Origin: Luzula sylvatica
Lineage: Eukaryota > Streptophyta > Magnoliopsida > Poales > Juncaceae
Length of the DNA stretch: 64,000 nucleotides
NCBI GenBank assembly: GCA_946800325.1
Contig: OX326959.1
Span: 52,664,784-52,728,783, forward strand
Reading direction: 5' to 3'
Shown here: positions 41,703 to 53,916 of the stretch, piece after piece
How positions within the stretch are numbered: position 1 is the first letter of the stretch
Layout of the letters: each line of letters begins with the position of its first letter
Program-made: the position numbers and the translations under genes
The notes under the pieces: model-generated
Told to the model about the DNA's origin: nothing
Databases searched by the model: none
Seen by the model: only the letters and a program-made list of their open reading frames with translations

Positions 41703-43946
41703 TGTTGGGAATTCACTAATCCCCGGGCCCGCGCAGCGGATATGAAGGCCCGGTCCGGTTCCCAAAATCCAAGATCATGCCATGACTTCGAGGGTACGAT
41801 GCAATAGAAGGATAGACGATTACCAGCGTGAAATTGATCACGCACGACGGGTTGATCGCTCGCATCCTTTCCTTCTCCGGTGTCACGTTGGTGACTAGCC
41901 CGTGCATCCCATACCACACGTCTCCCACCGTCTTGACACGCCTCCGGTTGTCTTTCGTGCGTCCCACGTCCACACTCTTCCACAGCCAACAGTTTTGCTC
42001 CTTCGGTTTGATCACAATCGGAGAGCCACAAGTGTCGCTCCTCTAATTGTATCCACCGTGAGTCGGAGTTCGTCAGTCGCGGGTGCAACTGCCTAGACGC
42101 TGTGTTGGGGAATATCCTCGACTCCGGGCCCGCGCAGCGGAATGAAGGCCCGGTTCGATTCCCCGATTCCCGAGATCACGCCACGACTTCGAGGGTACGA
42201 TGCGAATAGAAGGACAGATTCATACCAATGCCAAATTGATGGCACACGAAGGGTTGATCGCCGCCTTCTATTTCCTTCGGTGTCACGTTGGTGACTAGCC
42301 CGTACGTCCCATACCGCACGTCTCCCACCGTTTCGACACACCTCGGGTTGTCTTCGTGCGTTCCATGCCCGCATGATTCCACAGCCCGTTACTCGATTAC
42401 TTCTCCGGTTTGATCACAACGAAGAGCCACATGTGTCGCTCCTCTACCCGTATCCACCGTGAGTCGTAGCACCTCGGTCGCGGATGCATCTGCCTAGACG
42501 ATGCACCGGCGAACTTGCATGATTGCGTTTCGATTCTCTAGACGGAGAAAACTCTTTTCTCCTTCTCTCTCAATCTCTTCGCACTCTTTCATCAAGTGAT
42601 TAGAGTCTCTTAATTTCTGGATTAATTCTAAATTAACTCCATTAATTTTCTGGTTGAACTAATCTAATTATTCAACTGGTTGGACTGATGAGAGAGAGAG
42701 AAACATCCTATATATACTCCATAGGATAAGGATGGGCCAAAAGGTATGTATATCTTCTATACACCTTTTCAAACAGAAAACTGCATACACCCTTTCAGTA
42801 ATCTGTCAGAACGAAAATATTAAATCGTTCCAACCGACTTTGAACATTACGAAAGGTGTAGATAATCTAATTATCTTTCCAACCCAATTTGGCCCAGCCC
42901 AATTGGAGTTCGGACCCGAAAGTTACGGCCGTTTTACTGACTGTATGTCAAACTGTCGCACCCTTTCGGTATTTCATTAGAACGATACTGATACTTCGCT
43001 CAAATGAAATATATTACAACATGAAAGTTCTAGATAATCTCATTATCTAACTAACCCAATTTGAACCATTCAAATCGGAGTTTCCTACTGAAAGTTATAC
43101 CAGTTTTACTAATCTGTTTCGTATGCCCACGAACGCGTACGTTCGTTTGTCCTACGTACCATTTTAGCGATGATCCAAAACTGTATTTCCTTCACGCTGC
43201 ACCGGCGAACTTGCTTGATTAGATCGATTCTCTACACCGAGAAAAACTCTTTTTCTCGGTTTTCTCTCTTCGCACTATTTCGCTCTCTCGAAAGATGTCT
43301 CTCTATATTTCTGGAATATTCTGAATAATACCATAGATTGGTCTGAATGATCTGGTCTAGAGAGAGAGAGAAACATCCTATTTATATCATATAGGATAAG
43401 GATGGGCCAAAATGCATGTATATCCAATATACACCTTTTGCAGACACCCTTTCAGTATTCTGTTGAAACGAAAATATTAAATCGTTTCAACCGACTTTGA
43501 ACATTCACGAAAGTTGTATATAATCTTATTATCTTTCCAACCCAATTTGGCCTGGTCCAATTGGAGTTTGGATGCGAACGTTACAGACGTTTTACTAACT
43601 GTATGTCAAACTGTCGCACCCTTTCTGTATTCCATTAAAACGACACTGATACTTCGTTCAAATCAAAACTATTTCTATATGAAAGTTCTAGATAATCTCA
43701 TTATCTATCTAACCCAATTTGAACCATTCCAATTGGAGTTACTCACTGAAAGTTATGTCAGTTTTACTAAAACTTCTTAAACTGAATTTTCTGGTTTTCT
43801 TAATAAAACCGTTTCTTATCAATTTAACTATGTATATCCAATATACATATGTGCATCTAATATACACATTATTTATGCCCACGAACGCGTACGTTCGTTT
43901 ATCCTTGTGTACATTTTACGGTTGATCCGAAACTGTATTTCTTTCA
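41703..43946 (-). repeat. 3' LTR of copia element B
   Basis: It runs from TGAAAGAAATACAG (minus, 43946) to CCCAACA (41703). Without the nested solo LTR and one duplicated pentamer it is about 1,147 bp, slightly longer than the young LTR (1,011 bp). Confidence 0.88.
42103..43194 (-). repeat. solo LTR nested in the LTR of element B
   Basis: A 1,092-bp LTR of the same family and orientation starts TGAAGGAAATACAG and ends CCCCAACA on the minus strand. The 5-bp target duplication CGCTG is perfect (42098-42102 and 43195-43199). It shows insertion of a full element followed by LTR-LTR recombination. Confidence 0.92.
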
Positions 43947-45649
43947 GTCTCCCACTGAATTTCAGATCTACCTAAAAGGTACTCGTGCATATCCAATATG
44001 CACGATTTTAGAGAATATAGATCGCGTATCAAATACCAAGCTATGCACATCTTATGTGACAACTTTGTAATCAAGCCCGACTTATTACGACTCGTTGTGT
44101 GACCATGTATGTTCGGTTAACGATGGCAGTAGGCTGTTTCCAAAGCACTACAAGCCCATGAGCGGGATCAAGTCACTCCATCATGGCTACCCATGTTAAC
44201 ACGAAGAATGATTGTGATCATTGTGCCTATCTCGAATAGCGGTTATTAGTTCTCTTGAGAGCGATATCCGTTAATCAAAAGGCATGGTGATAGTCATCGT
44301 TATAATTTGATTAACAACACTTATTCCCCGATTCATGAAGAACCGAATACCCTACTCGTCGCAAGTCCGTCTATAAAGACTAAACCATGTCATGGTCTCG
44401 CGGCTTCGGTCATATCCAATATATGTCACCTAGCATATATCTACGTTCCCGATTCGACAAACACCTTTGTCCTATGATTAGCAAAACATAATCATCTCCT
44501 CGGCTAACGTACTAGTGTACGCGTTCAGTCTATTCCCTTGTAATAGAAATGCTTCTCTCTTAAGCAAACTGATTCGCGACTAGGGATGTTTAGAAATGAA
44601 ACTTTAGGTGTGACGGTTTGGCTGCACATAATCCTCAATTATGCCGACGTCCACACAAGCTCAAATCAGGGTTCATGCAATCAAATTATACAACCCGCAC
44701 ACAGTTTTCATATAAGGTGAATGCATACAAATTTAAGTAAACCAAATTTTTAAAAGGGATGCATTCATACGGATTAAGTATTTGGGTGATACAACGTTTA
44801 CCTATGGGTATCTCCATACGTACCCATAACCTGCGAGGACTATCGTATTAGATAACTACACTCTACTCTCTTCCTCCTCTAGGTATCTCCATACCCATAG
44901 TCATCGCATGACAGTCACGCGCGACCAGAGAGAGCGGTTTTGTAAACGGGTCCGCACGTTGCTGCTAGTGTTAATCTTCATCAGGTTTGGAACGTTTCCA
45001 ATACCTACAATAACATCTTTTCACAAAATTTCATGGATCAAATGAAATTTTCTGAGTATTGGCCAGAAGTGGTTTTGACATCGGCATTTTTGGCTTGTAC
45101 TATTGCGTATCACGCAATACACAATCATAAATCCGATAACTCGTGACTACTCGAGTTTGGTCATGTATCCTTGATCCACACCGCTTTCTTTTGCGATTAA
45201 TAACCGCAATATACTGGCCTCCGTAAATAGAATCATAAACTATTGGTCATGTGGAACCTTTCCACATAACCGTGTTTTCGTTTAAGCAAAACATGTACAC
45301 ACTTTGTGATCGAAAGTTGTGCTATATATTTGGACGTGCTATATTGGGAAAATGTTGTTGTTATAACTCTTTATAACCAACACGTCCTCCACACCATTAT
45401 AGATAAAATAAAATCCTGAATTATTTTGCATAGTATTCAAGGATAACATTGACCGCTATCAATACAAATCCCGATGGGTTTAAATATACATAACCATTAT
45501 GTATATATATGTATAACCATTATACATTCACAAGAGTTAGTCTCATGTAATCGCATTACATTCAAACTCGTGTGATTCCCATGGATTTTATTGATGGTGA
45601 ACTAGACACTGTATGTGTACGACATATAGTCACATACATATCATGACAG

Positions 45650-46636
45650 TGAAGGAAATACAGTTTCAGGATCAACCGTAAAAGTGTACACAAGGATAAA
45701 CGAATGTAAGCGTACATTCGTGGTCATATCTTTCAGTAGGAAAACCCAATTTGAATGGTTCAAATTGGGTTAGATAGATAATAAGATTATCTACAACCTT
45801 CATATAGAAATATATTTGATATGAACGAAGTATCAGTGTTGTTTCAATGAAATACCGAAAGGGTGCAACAGTATGACATACAGTTAGTAAAACAGTCATA
45901 ACTGTTGCATAGAAACTCGAATTGGGCCGAGCAAAATTGGGTCGTGTAGATAATAAGATTATCTACAACTTTCGTGTTGGGTGATTTTCTGTTAGAGGAA
46001 TTTACCAATTTCGTATGAACCGAATTCTAATCCTATGTGAAAGAGTGTATATTGGATATACATGTCTTTTGGCCAATTCTAATCCTATGTGATATAAATA
46101 GGAAATTTCTCTCTCATTAGAGATGGTTCATTCAGTCTAATTCATTCAGAATATTCCAGAAATTGTGAGACAACTTTCTATAGAGTGAAAGGGTGTAACA
46201 GAGAGAAATCGTGAAAAGGTGTTTTCCGGTATAGAGAATCAAACAATCGAGCAAGTTCGCCGGTGCATCGTCTAGGCAGTTGTACCCGCGACCGACGTCT
46301 TACGAGTCAAGGTGGATACGTGTAGAGGAGAAACAATTGGGGCTCTCTCGATTGTGATCGATTCGGACGAATAATTTCAGTCGGAGACGAAGTCGAGTGA
46401 ACTGGCAACGAACGGTGAAATACGCGTGGTGTGGGACGCGCGGATTGTCACCAACGTGACACGAAAGAAGAATAGCAATCAACCCTTCGTGTGCAATCAA
46501 TTTTGCACTGGTATGAATCTAATCTTCTTAATTGCATCGTACCCTTCGAAGTCATGGCGTGATCTCGGGAATCGGGGAACCGGGCCGGGCCTACATATCC
46601 GCTGCGCGGGCCCGATGCCGGGTAGAATCCCCAACA
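45650..46636 (+). repeat. solo LTR nested in the interior of element B
   Basis: A 987-bp LTR of the same family in plus orientation runs TGAAGGAAATACAG to CCCCAACA. The target duplication GACAG is perfect (45645-45649 and 46637-46641). The element B interior continues on both sides without loss. Confidence 0.93.
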
Positions 46637-48630
46637 GACAGATATAATAGATCCTCACATCAAATGTAAAGCATCATATTATTATTTTTCGCCCTACTTG
46701 ATGTCTCACATCGAGCCGTAGAAAATTTCTGTCATTCGACATTTCGATTTAACTCCTCCAAGGAGTTATATGTTGAAAACCATTTTCAACATTATGTCGA
46801 TATACTTGCCATAATCTAGAACGAGGAACTTTTTAGATCTATCCTATAGATCTTCACGCTTAATTCATATGCGGTCTCGCCTAAATTCTTTGTCGTTACA
46901 AGAAATATAACGCGGCTCCCACTAACCTTCATGTGTACACAAATTTTCCATTCGTTCCGACAATGTCATAACAGTTTATAACTTCGTCAAAACGAATATT
47001 CCAATTCCGAGAAGATTTCTCTAATCCATCATATGGATCATTAAAGCGTGCATATCCTATCTCCGATTCTTATGAATCGACAAAACCGTAAGGTTGTGTC
47101 AAGTACACATCCTTTCAAAAAAATTCTGTCAAGAAATTCGGTTTTGACATCCATTTTGCCACATCACATCACTACAAGAAAAATATTTTTTAGTGACGAT
47201 TCTTTGGTGATGACAAGCAAGTCGTCACTACTAAACACACTTATTGTGACCATTTGATGTGTAGTAACTATTTGTATAAGATAATAGTGACAAACTCTCA
47301 TGTCGTCACAAAAAATCTAATAGTGACGACGAAATAGTGACTGAAAAAAAATTGTCACAATTGCAATGATTTGTTTTGACAACTACTATTTTGTCACTTT
47401 AGATGATATTTTAGTGACCGCTATTATTTTGTCACTTTAAAGAGTATTTAACTGTGACGACTATCGTTTGGTGATTTTTAAAAATGCTTCTTTGTGACAA
47501 CTTTTATACTGTCACAATCATGATTTTTATTGTTTAAAAAATAAGTCATGAATTTTAAATTTTCATGAGGAATAAATGTTTGTCACGATTGTTTTAAAAG
47601 TTTTTGAAAGTATAATTAAAAGAAAACTATTGCTATTTGAAAAATATAGAAACGATATAATTATTTACTTGCTAGGAAATATAAAAATTAAATTCATTAA
47701 TTCTTTTAAAAATTAAATCATGTTATACAAAAAAAAAATATATAAATTTATTTCATCAACATTGTCAACAAAATTTTCGTTATCGTCTATAACATCTGAG
47801 GGAGCACACAAACCAAAATTTACATTAATTTTCTATCATATAATATTATATAATCCAAAATGCCAGTAAATATATGTATGGTTTTAATCTAGAAAAACAA
47901 TATTTAATAATTATATTTCTCACTTATTTACGAATAAAAAATTAATACATATTTTTAATTTTTATATATCTATTTGTTGGATTGATATTATGTCATATAA
48001 GTGTAACTATACAAGAGAAGTCCAACTGACCAATTAATAGCATAGACCATATGATTTGATCAACATGAAAAATATTTGATTCAAATTTTACACAGAGATA
48101 TTTCATATTTACATATTGTATAATTAAAGTATCATGAATAACAAACTATGATGGTCTATATATTTGTATTAATGTTATATATACATTTATATGAATTAGT
48201 ATTTGGTCAAGTGCTCAATTATTTGGTCAATGTTTACTAAATATCAAGGTCATCATTTTACTTACTATTATTTTATAATCAATTGATATCCATTTTTATA
48301 TTTTACTAATTTACTGTAAATTATATATGCATATACATTTATGTTAATGAATTGGAATGACAGCCGAGCAATTTTTGTTAATGCCTATTTATTTTCAGTT
48401 CTTTCAATTATGTAAAACGATAATTATGTTTCCACTTTTACTCATGTGACCTGTACTGATTTATGTTTCCATTAATGTTACTGTGATTTTTTAAGAAAAA
48501 AATATTCAAACATCTACCTTGTTTGGCCAAGACAAATAGAGAATGTTGTGTGATCATGTTTGGAAAAATATACACGCAAGGAAGGAAGGAAATATTTTGC
48601 TGTTTTAAAAATGGTCATTTTTATAAAAAA

Positions 48631-48663
<33 letters not shown>

Positions 48664-48891
48664 GAGGATGGCTAAGATACTTAATTAAGTATCATTGATT
48701 CGGTACTTAAGATTTTTTGACCATTGGATTAGCTTTGAGATTTGTGTTTTTTAATGATATATATACTCATCATTAATGATTACCATATCTGTTTATGCTA
48801 ATTATTAATTGCACAAATCTCAAAGCAAATCTAATGGTAACAAATTCATAAGTACCAAACTCAAGATACTTCATTAAGTATCTTAGTCATC

Positions 48892-48894
<3 letters not shown>
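48664..48894. mobile_element. MITE with 30-bp inverted ends in a TA microsatellite
   Basis: The termini begin GAGGATGGCTAAGATACTTA and GAGGATGACTAAGATACTTA and match at 28 of 30 positions. The element splits a (TA)n run, consistent with a TA target as used by Tc1/mariner (Stowaway-like) elements. Confidence 0.8.

Positions 48895-48967
<73 letters not shown>
48895..48967. repeat. TA dinucleotide microsatellite
   Basis: An uninterrupted run of TA repeats of about 73 bp adjoins the MITE. Confidence 0.95.
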
Positions 48968-48970
<3 letters not shown>

Positions 48971-50332
48971 GGAACATTAACAATTTAGCATCCTTTGAAA
49001 TTTTCAATGGTGTGTTTTTAGAATTTTCAAAATACATAAGAACTATTTTAAAAACAACTTGATCGATGTATACGTTTAGTATCCCATAGTCAGATACGAT
49101 GTCAAACCTTTCGAGACATAGAGTTTCAACAAATTAGAATGGAATCAACTGCAATTCTCATGAAAAAGAGAAACAAGGTATTTTTTCTGCGGGACAGTAA
49201 TTTGATTGCGTTTTTTTATTAATATATTTTGCTTAATATTAATTACTATTTCTTGCTTAATTTTGTCATTGTATTTTTTGTGTTAGACAATTGAAAATTA
49301 ACAAAAGATTGGTCATGGCCCTGCAGTAAATTCAAAACTCTCGAAAAAGAAAAACAAATGAAAGGAATTCTATACTAAATTTCCGAAGCCATTTGCCCTC
49401 AATTTCGAACAAAGGTATAATACAATAAATTTAATCTCAAGATATTTACTTTTTATTTTTACACCAATTTATGTAAAAAAAAAATTAAAACTAATGATTT
49501 TTTTTGTATTTTTTGCAGAAACTAAAAACAAATCAATTTGTATTTTCAGAAAATAAAAAGTGGTGAATTAAAGGCAGTTTAATTTTTTTGTGTAATAGTT
49601 CTATAATTTTCATTTGTTGTTAAGTATGATGGAAGGTATTATGCAACTTATAATTATTATGAATGGGAAAATTAATTTAATCAATTTAATGTTTTAAAAT
49701 GATCTTGCTTGTTTCTTGAATAATATATGTCTCGTGTTTAATTTTGCAAAATATATGTGACATATTAGTGAATTATTTAATTACGAATTTGAGATATTTG
49801 TACTTTTCATTTCAATTAAATAATGGCGGATTTTTGTCACTAATACAATAGTGACGACTCAAATATTATCACTTTGTATGACTAGTGACGGCATGTAGTT
49901 TGACCTATTAGTAATAATGTCATACATAGTCATTATTTTTATTATGAATTTGTGACAACATTATCTTTACAATTACGACGTAATAATCATAAACATTCGG
50001 CACTAATAATTATTATTTGTGAGAAAACTCATCGTGACAATAAGTATATACTAGTGACGACATTTTTGTCACTAATAATAAAAATATTAGTTACGGAATA
50101 TTTTCATCACAATTAATGAAGTTTTTTGTGTCATTATTAGTCGTCACGATTGTGATGAGCGTGGTTTTTGGCGTGTATAATATGTCGTTGTGGTAAAACC
50201 CCGAACAATCAACAAAATTTGTAATCTAAATTTGTACAGTGGCAAATGTATAGATTCGTTCCACGGGGAGCAATTGCGTCAAAATTTGGATCAAAATGGA
50301 TGAGAAATAACGAAGAAAATTCACAGAAGATA

Positions 50333-50670
50333 GTCCGTTACAACGGAATTAAGTTCCGTTACAACGGACATTACGGTTATGTATAACGTGAGATTGAAAT
50401 GAACGTCCGTTACAACGGAGGAAATTCCGTTACAACGGAAAGAGGTAGTCCGTCGTAACGGATAGGAGTAGCGTTATAACGGATTGGTTGATCCGTTACA
50501 ACGGACCCGTATGTCCGTTACAACGCACTAGTATGAGTGATATTGAATGCTTTTCCTTGCTGGTCCGTTACAACGGAAGTAAAGTGCGTTACAACGGAGT
50601 ACCAACAGACTAAAAGTCAGGTACAAACCGAATGGTCCGTTACAACGCAATTTATGTTCCGTTACAACGG
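50333..50670. repeat. array 1 of the near-palindrome TCCGTTRYAACGGA
   Basis: About twelve copies of TCCGTTACAACGGA or close variants (TCCGTCGTAACGGA, AGCGTTATAACGGA) lie 15-60 bp apart in the gypsy LTR. Each copy contains the core AACGG in both orientations. Confidence 0.92.
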
Positions 50671-51309
50671 AACTTGTTCTGGAATTCGGAATTGTAATTT
50701 GAATTTAGGATTGAATTGGGGGTTTGTTTTGAGATTAAACTAAGGGTGATTTAGACTAAATTCAAGGCAGTAATTAAGAGTAAGAGATCAAGTAAACACA
50801 TCAACAAAGATTCGATTCAAGTAACAAGGATTCATTCAAGCAAACAAAGGATTCAAACAAGAAAAGATTCACACAAATCCAAGTAATTTTATGCTACAAG
50901 AAATGCAAGAAAGGAAGGAAAACACCTAGAGAGATGAAGAGAGCTCCGAGTCTCGTCTTGAGTGCCTTCCTTGTTGTTCGAGTTGCTAGAGAGCTAGTCA
51001 ATGCGCCCAACAATTTCCTTTCGTACCGATCCACCCGTCAATAGAAGTGAGCTTCGTACCGGTTGGGTGGGCTCGAGATGTGCAAAGGTCGATTGAAAAG
51101 AAGCTTCCAACCAATCACGCCGAGAAAGCTCGACTCCTTGCTTGTGAAATTTCGAATGAAATAAGTTTCACCCTAATTCCACAACTTTTCCTTAGCCGAA
51201 GTGTAAACCGATTCACCGAATGAAGTGAGCTTCTATTCGGTGATCGATCTTAGAAAATTATCGTTCGTAGTTGCAATTCTTGCGTATTCTTGAAAGTTCT
51301 TGGACTTGC

Positions 51310-51317
51310 CTAAGAGG

Positions 51318-51410
<93 letters not shown>

Positions 51411-51420
51411 GAGAGAGTGA
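51310..51420. repeat. GA microsatellite
   Basis: A long GA run with few interruptions lies in the gypsy LTR. The Ser-Leu-rich frames over it are artefacts. Confidence 0.95.
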
Positions 51421-51878
51421 GCGTAAAAGAGCGTGTCAAACTCGTGGCCCTTGTGGTCATATTTATAGCACTCATGGAGTCTTCTTATTGGCCACGAGTT
51501 GGTGGAGAGGATTGGGGGTAAGGAGGTAATTCCCACCAAAGGTAGGTGGGCAGGATAAGGGATAATGATTGAGTGGTTTTCGTGTAGACTTTTGTGTAAG
51601 TTTTTATCATGATAATTATTTGCCTCCCGTCTCATTCATTAACCGAATATATCGGAGTAATATATCGTTTTCACTCCTCTTGACGTGTTGGAGACAACTA
51701 CACTCTCCAAATTCCCAGAAATTCCTTCTAATTCCTGTGATTAAGCAATAAAACACACTTAGTGAAGAAATATTCATGTTATCTCAAATATGATTAATAA
51801 AGTATATAGAATTGCTCTTCACAAGGGCTAAAATCCCTAAATTAAGCATCAAATTTGTGCCTTATTTGCCTCACATCA

Positions 51879-51893
51879 AATACCCCCACACTT
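51879..51893 (-). other. polypurine tract of the gypsy element
   Basis: AAGTGTGGGGGTATT on the minus strand directly precedes the LTR start TGATGTGAGG and is the expected primer for plus-strand DNA synthesis. Confidence 0.75.
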
Positions 51894-52460
51894 AAATCCT
51901 TGATCGTCCTCGGTCAATTGGAATATAAAAGTCAAGCATAAGAGAGAATTGCATAAGATTTTGTTGAAATTATATTGTTGGTTCGAAAACTAATTTCACA
52001 AGGCAAATTGGTTACTCTTATTTCATAATGATTACTAATATTTAGAGAGATATAGGTCGATCAAATATAGAATCTATTTCAATAAATTGCACAAATTCGA
52101 AGAGTTTACTAGAGCAAATGATCTCAACCGAACAAAGATGATTAAACACCATCATTCAATTCTTTTCACTCCACAATTCACAAGGATCTTCATGAAAAAG
52201 TATTAATGAAAACCAATTTTTCCGTTTTGCAAAAATCGTTTCTTAAGTGTAAATTGTCACTTTTAAACCGTTCGGTACGTTAGTACTTGGTTCATCTTCG
52301 ATTTCTACTAAATTTTCCCAATTTGCGCTCGAATTTTGAACTCTTTTTTTTTTTTTTTTTTCTTTTTATTCTTTTTATTTTTCTTCTTTTCTTTTATTCT
52401 TTTTATTTCTTTTCTTTTGTTCGTTATTGCTTTCGATGGTCCCCATGTGTGTCCTTTGGG

Positions 52461-52760
52461 ATAACAAGTGGTCATGACTCACACCACTCATTACTTAGTA
52501 AAACCCCATGGATCCGTGCAATCTTTAGCCAACAAGTGGTCATGACTCACACCACTCATTACTTAATCAATCGCACGGACTCGACAATCGAAAGCGCTTT
52601 AACCCGAGATTGTAGAAAACTTTTTCGCATCGACTCTTGATCATGACTCACACCAAGAACCGTCTACTTTGGTTTACTACGACTCATGCACCCCTTTAGC
52701 CAACAAGTGGTCATGACTCACACCACTCATTACTTAATCATGGTGCATGAGCTCATCGAA
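52461..52760 (-). repeat. hairpin repeats with constant 10-nt loop
   Basis: Three copies of AGTGGT-CATGACTCAC-ACCACT (52467-52488, 52535-52556, 52706-52727) and one with a different stem, CTTGAT-CATGACTCAC-ACCAAG (52636-52657), share the loop. In the last the only mismatch is A:C on the plus strand, which is U:G on the gypsy sense strand. Confidence 0.75.
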
Positions 52761-53264
52761 TCAAGCCTTGAGCGCAAATTGGTTCCCGTTAGTTTAATTT
52801 CGAATCCCCATGAACGGTCGAGCTCTTAAAGTGCAAATTGTCAAATTTTAGATTTAAGCAAAACTTACTAAATTGGTTCAAACAAAACTTTTTAGAAATT
52901 CCAAGTTCAAAATGGGTTCATTTATTGAAAATGGTGTGTCATGTAAATCGAGGATCGATCAAATTGTCAAAAACTCATTAATTTGTGAAAAATATTGATT
53001 AGGGTTTGAATCCCCGAAAGAATCACTTAAAAGATTTCAACCATAATTCTTCAAATATTATGTAAAATTAGGGTTTAGAGAGTAGAAATGGTGGTTCGGT
53101 GAAAATTCGTTTAAAAACCAACAATTTTAATTCAATGAAGTGGAGAAAAATCTTTCTATGCATTTATTGCTTTGACTTATTTATTCTTGATGTTCAGGTT
53201 CAAAAAAAAATAATGTTAGATGTTCGAAAATTTCAATTAATAGAGAAAACTTGCCAGAAACTAT

Positions 53265-53680
53265 TCCGTTACAACGCAGTTAATGTCCGTTACAACGGAC
53301 ATTGAGGTCCGTTACAACGTACTAACTGCGTTATAACGGAGAACTAGCCGTAGCTTATTTTGAAAATTATGAGTACGTCCGTTGCAACGGACATTGAGGT
53401 TCGTTACAACGCACATAGTTCTGGTAAATTTTGGGAATTTACCGTTGCAACGCAATTTACTATGTTTTTTCATGTTCGTTGCAACGCTATTTTTGGTCCG
53501 TTGTAACGTAATTTTATTCCGTCGTAACGGAGTACTAGTCGTAGAATGAGAATTGAATTTAGAGGGCTCTCCGTTACAACGCAATACCCTTCCGTTACAA
53601 CGGAACTCTTGGCGCCAGTCAAAATTTTAAATTTCTGTACAGTCCGTTACAACGGACATTGAGGTCCGTTACAACGGAAT
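53265..53680. repeat. array 2 of the near-palindrome TCCGTTRYAACGGA
   Basis: About fourteen copies occur in the 3' internal region of the gypsy element, several joined by the spacer CATTGAGG. Variants such as TCCGTTGCAACGGA and TCCGTCGTAACGGA keep the two inverted half-sites. Confidence 0.92.
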
Positions 53681-53763
53681 AGCTGGCCATATCAAAAAAT
53701 TTCAATTTTCCCAGATTTTTTAAACTTTTAATTGGGCTCATACGGGTCAAAGATTGTATGTTA

Positions 53764-53776
53764 CCCCCCCACACTT
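53764..53776 (-). other. second polypurine tract of the gypsy element
   Basis: TAAGTGTGGGGGGG on the minus strand follows CTTGAGGACAAGTAATATC, the same layout as at 51879-51893. It lies about 1.9 kb upstream of the LTR, shortly after the pol stop. Confidence 0.6.
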
Positions 53777-53916
53777 AGATATTACTTGTCCTCAAGTATA
53801 AAAAATCGAAAATTTCAAAAAGAGGGATAATAGAGAGATACAACCTTTGATGCGTGGGCGTGCCTCCCTCGCTAGCGCTATTGTTTAACGTCTTGAGCTC
53901 GACTTGGACGAGCTCA

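Larger units (their letters stand above)
41703..47169 (-). mobile_element. copia element B, 3' half (minus strand), interrupted three times
   Basis: On the minus strand the interior (47169-43947) is homologous to about 60535-63017 of the young element at 55785, and it ends in the same polypurine tract, GTGGGAGAC, and a 3' LTR. The pol remnants are decayed in the same way as in the young element. One solo LTR is nested in its LTR and another in its interior. Its 5' side is cut off by the CACTA element at 47170. The 5-bp flank on the left is TCTCG. Confidence 0.88.
47170..50152 (+). mobile_element. nonautonomous CACTA element, left part
   Basis: The left terminus CACTACAAGAAAAATA at 47170 is followed by subterminal TTAGTGACGA and CGTCACTA repeats (47185-47530), with matching inverted motifs at 49835-50150. 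The interior has no transposase. The right terminus is not reached: a gypsy LTR begins at 50153 in the middle of a GTCGTCACGATTG motif, so the gypsy element probably landed inside the CACTA, with the missing end lying beyond the window. Confidence 0.78.
50153..51878 (-). repeat. 3' LTR of the gypsy element
   Basis: It is 1,726 bp, with TGATG...CATCA ends on the minus strand and preceded by the polypurine tract AAGTGTGGGGGTATT (51893-51879). It contains a near-palindrome array (50333-50670) and a long GA microsatellite. Confidence 0.85.

Noticed and set aside
41645..42382. Minus-strand frames of 93-147 residues
   Set aside because: They lie in copia LTRs and recur wherever the LTR recurs; they have no coding signature.
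50333..50670. Regularly spaced near-palindromes that look like a CRISPR array
   Set aside because: Spacers vary in length and are partly related, copies are degenerate, and the setting is a plant retrotransposon.
51233..51635. Ser-Leu-rich open frames
   Set aside because: These are translations of the GA microsatellite in the gypsy LTR.
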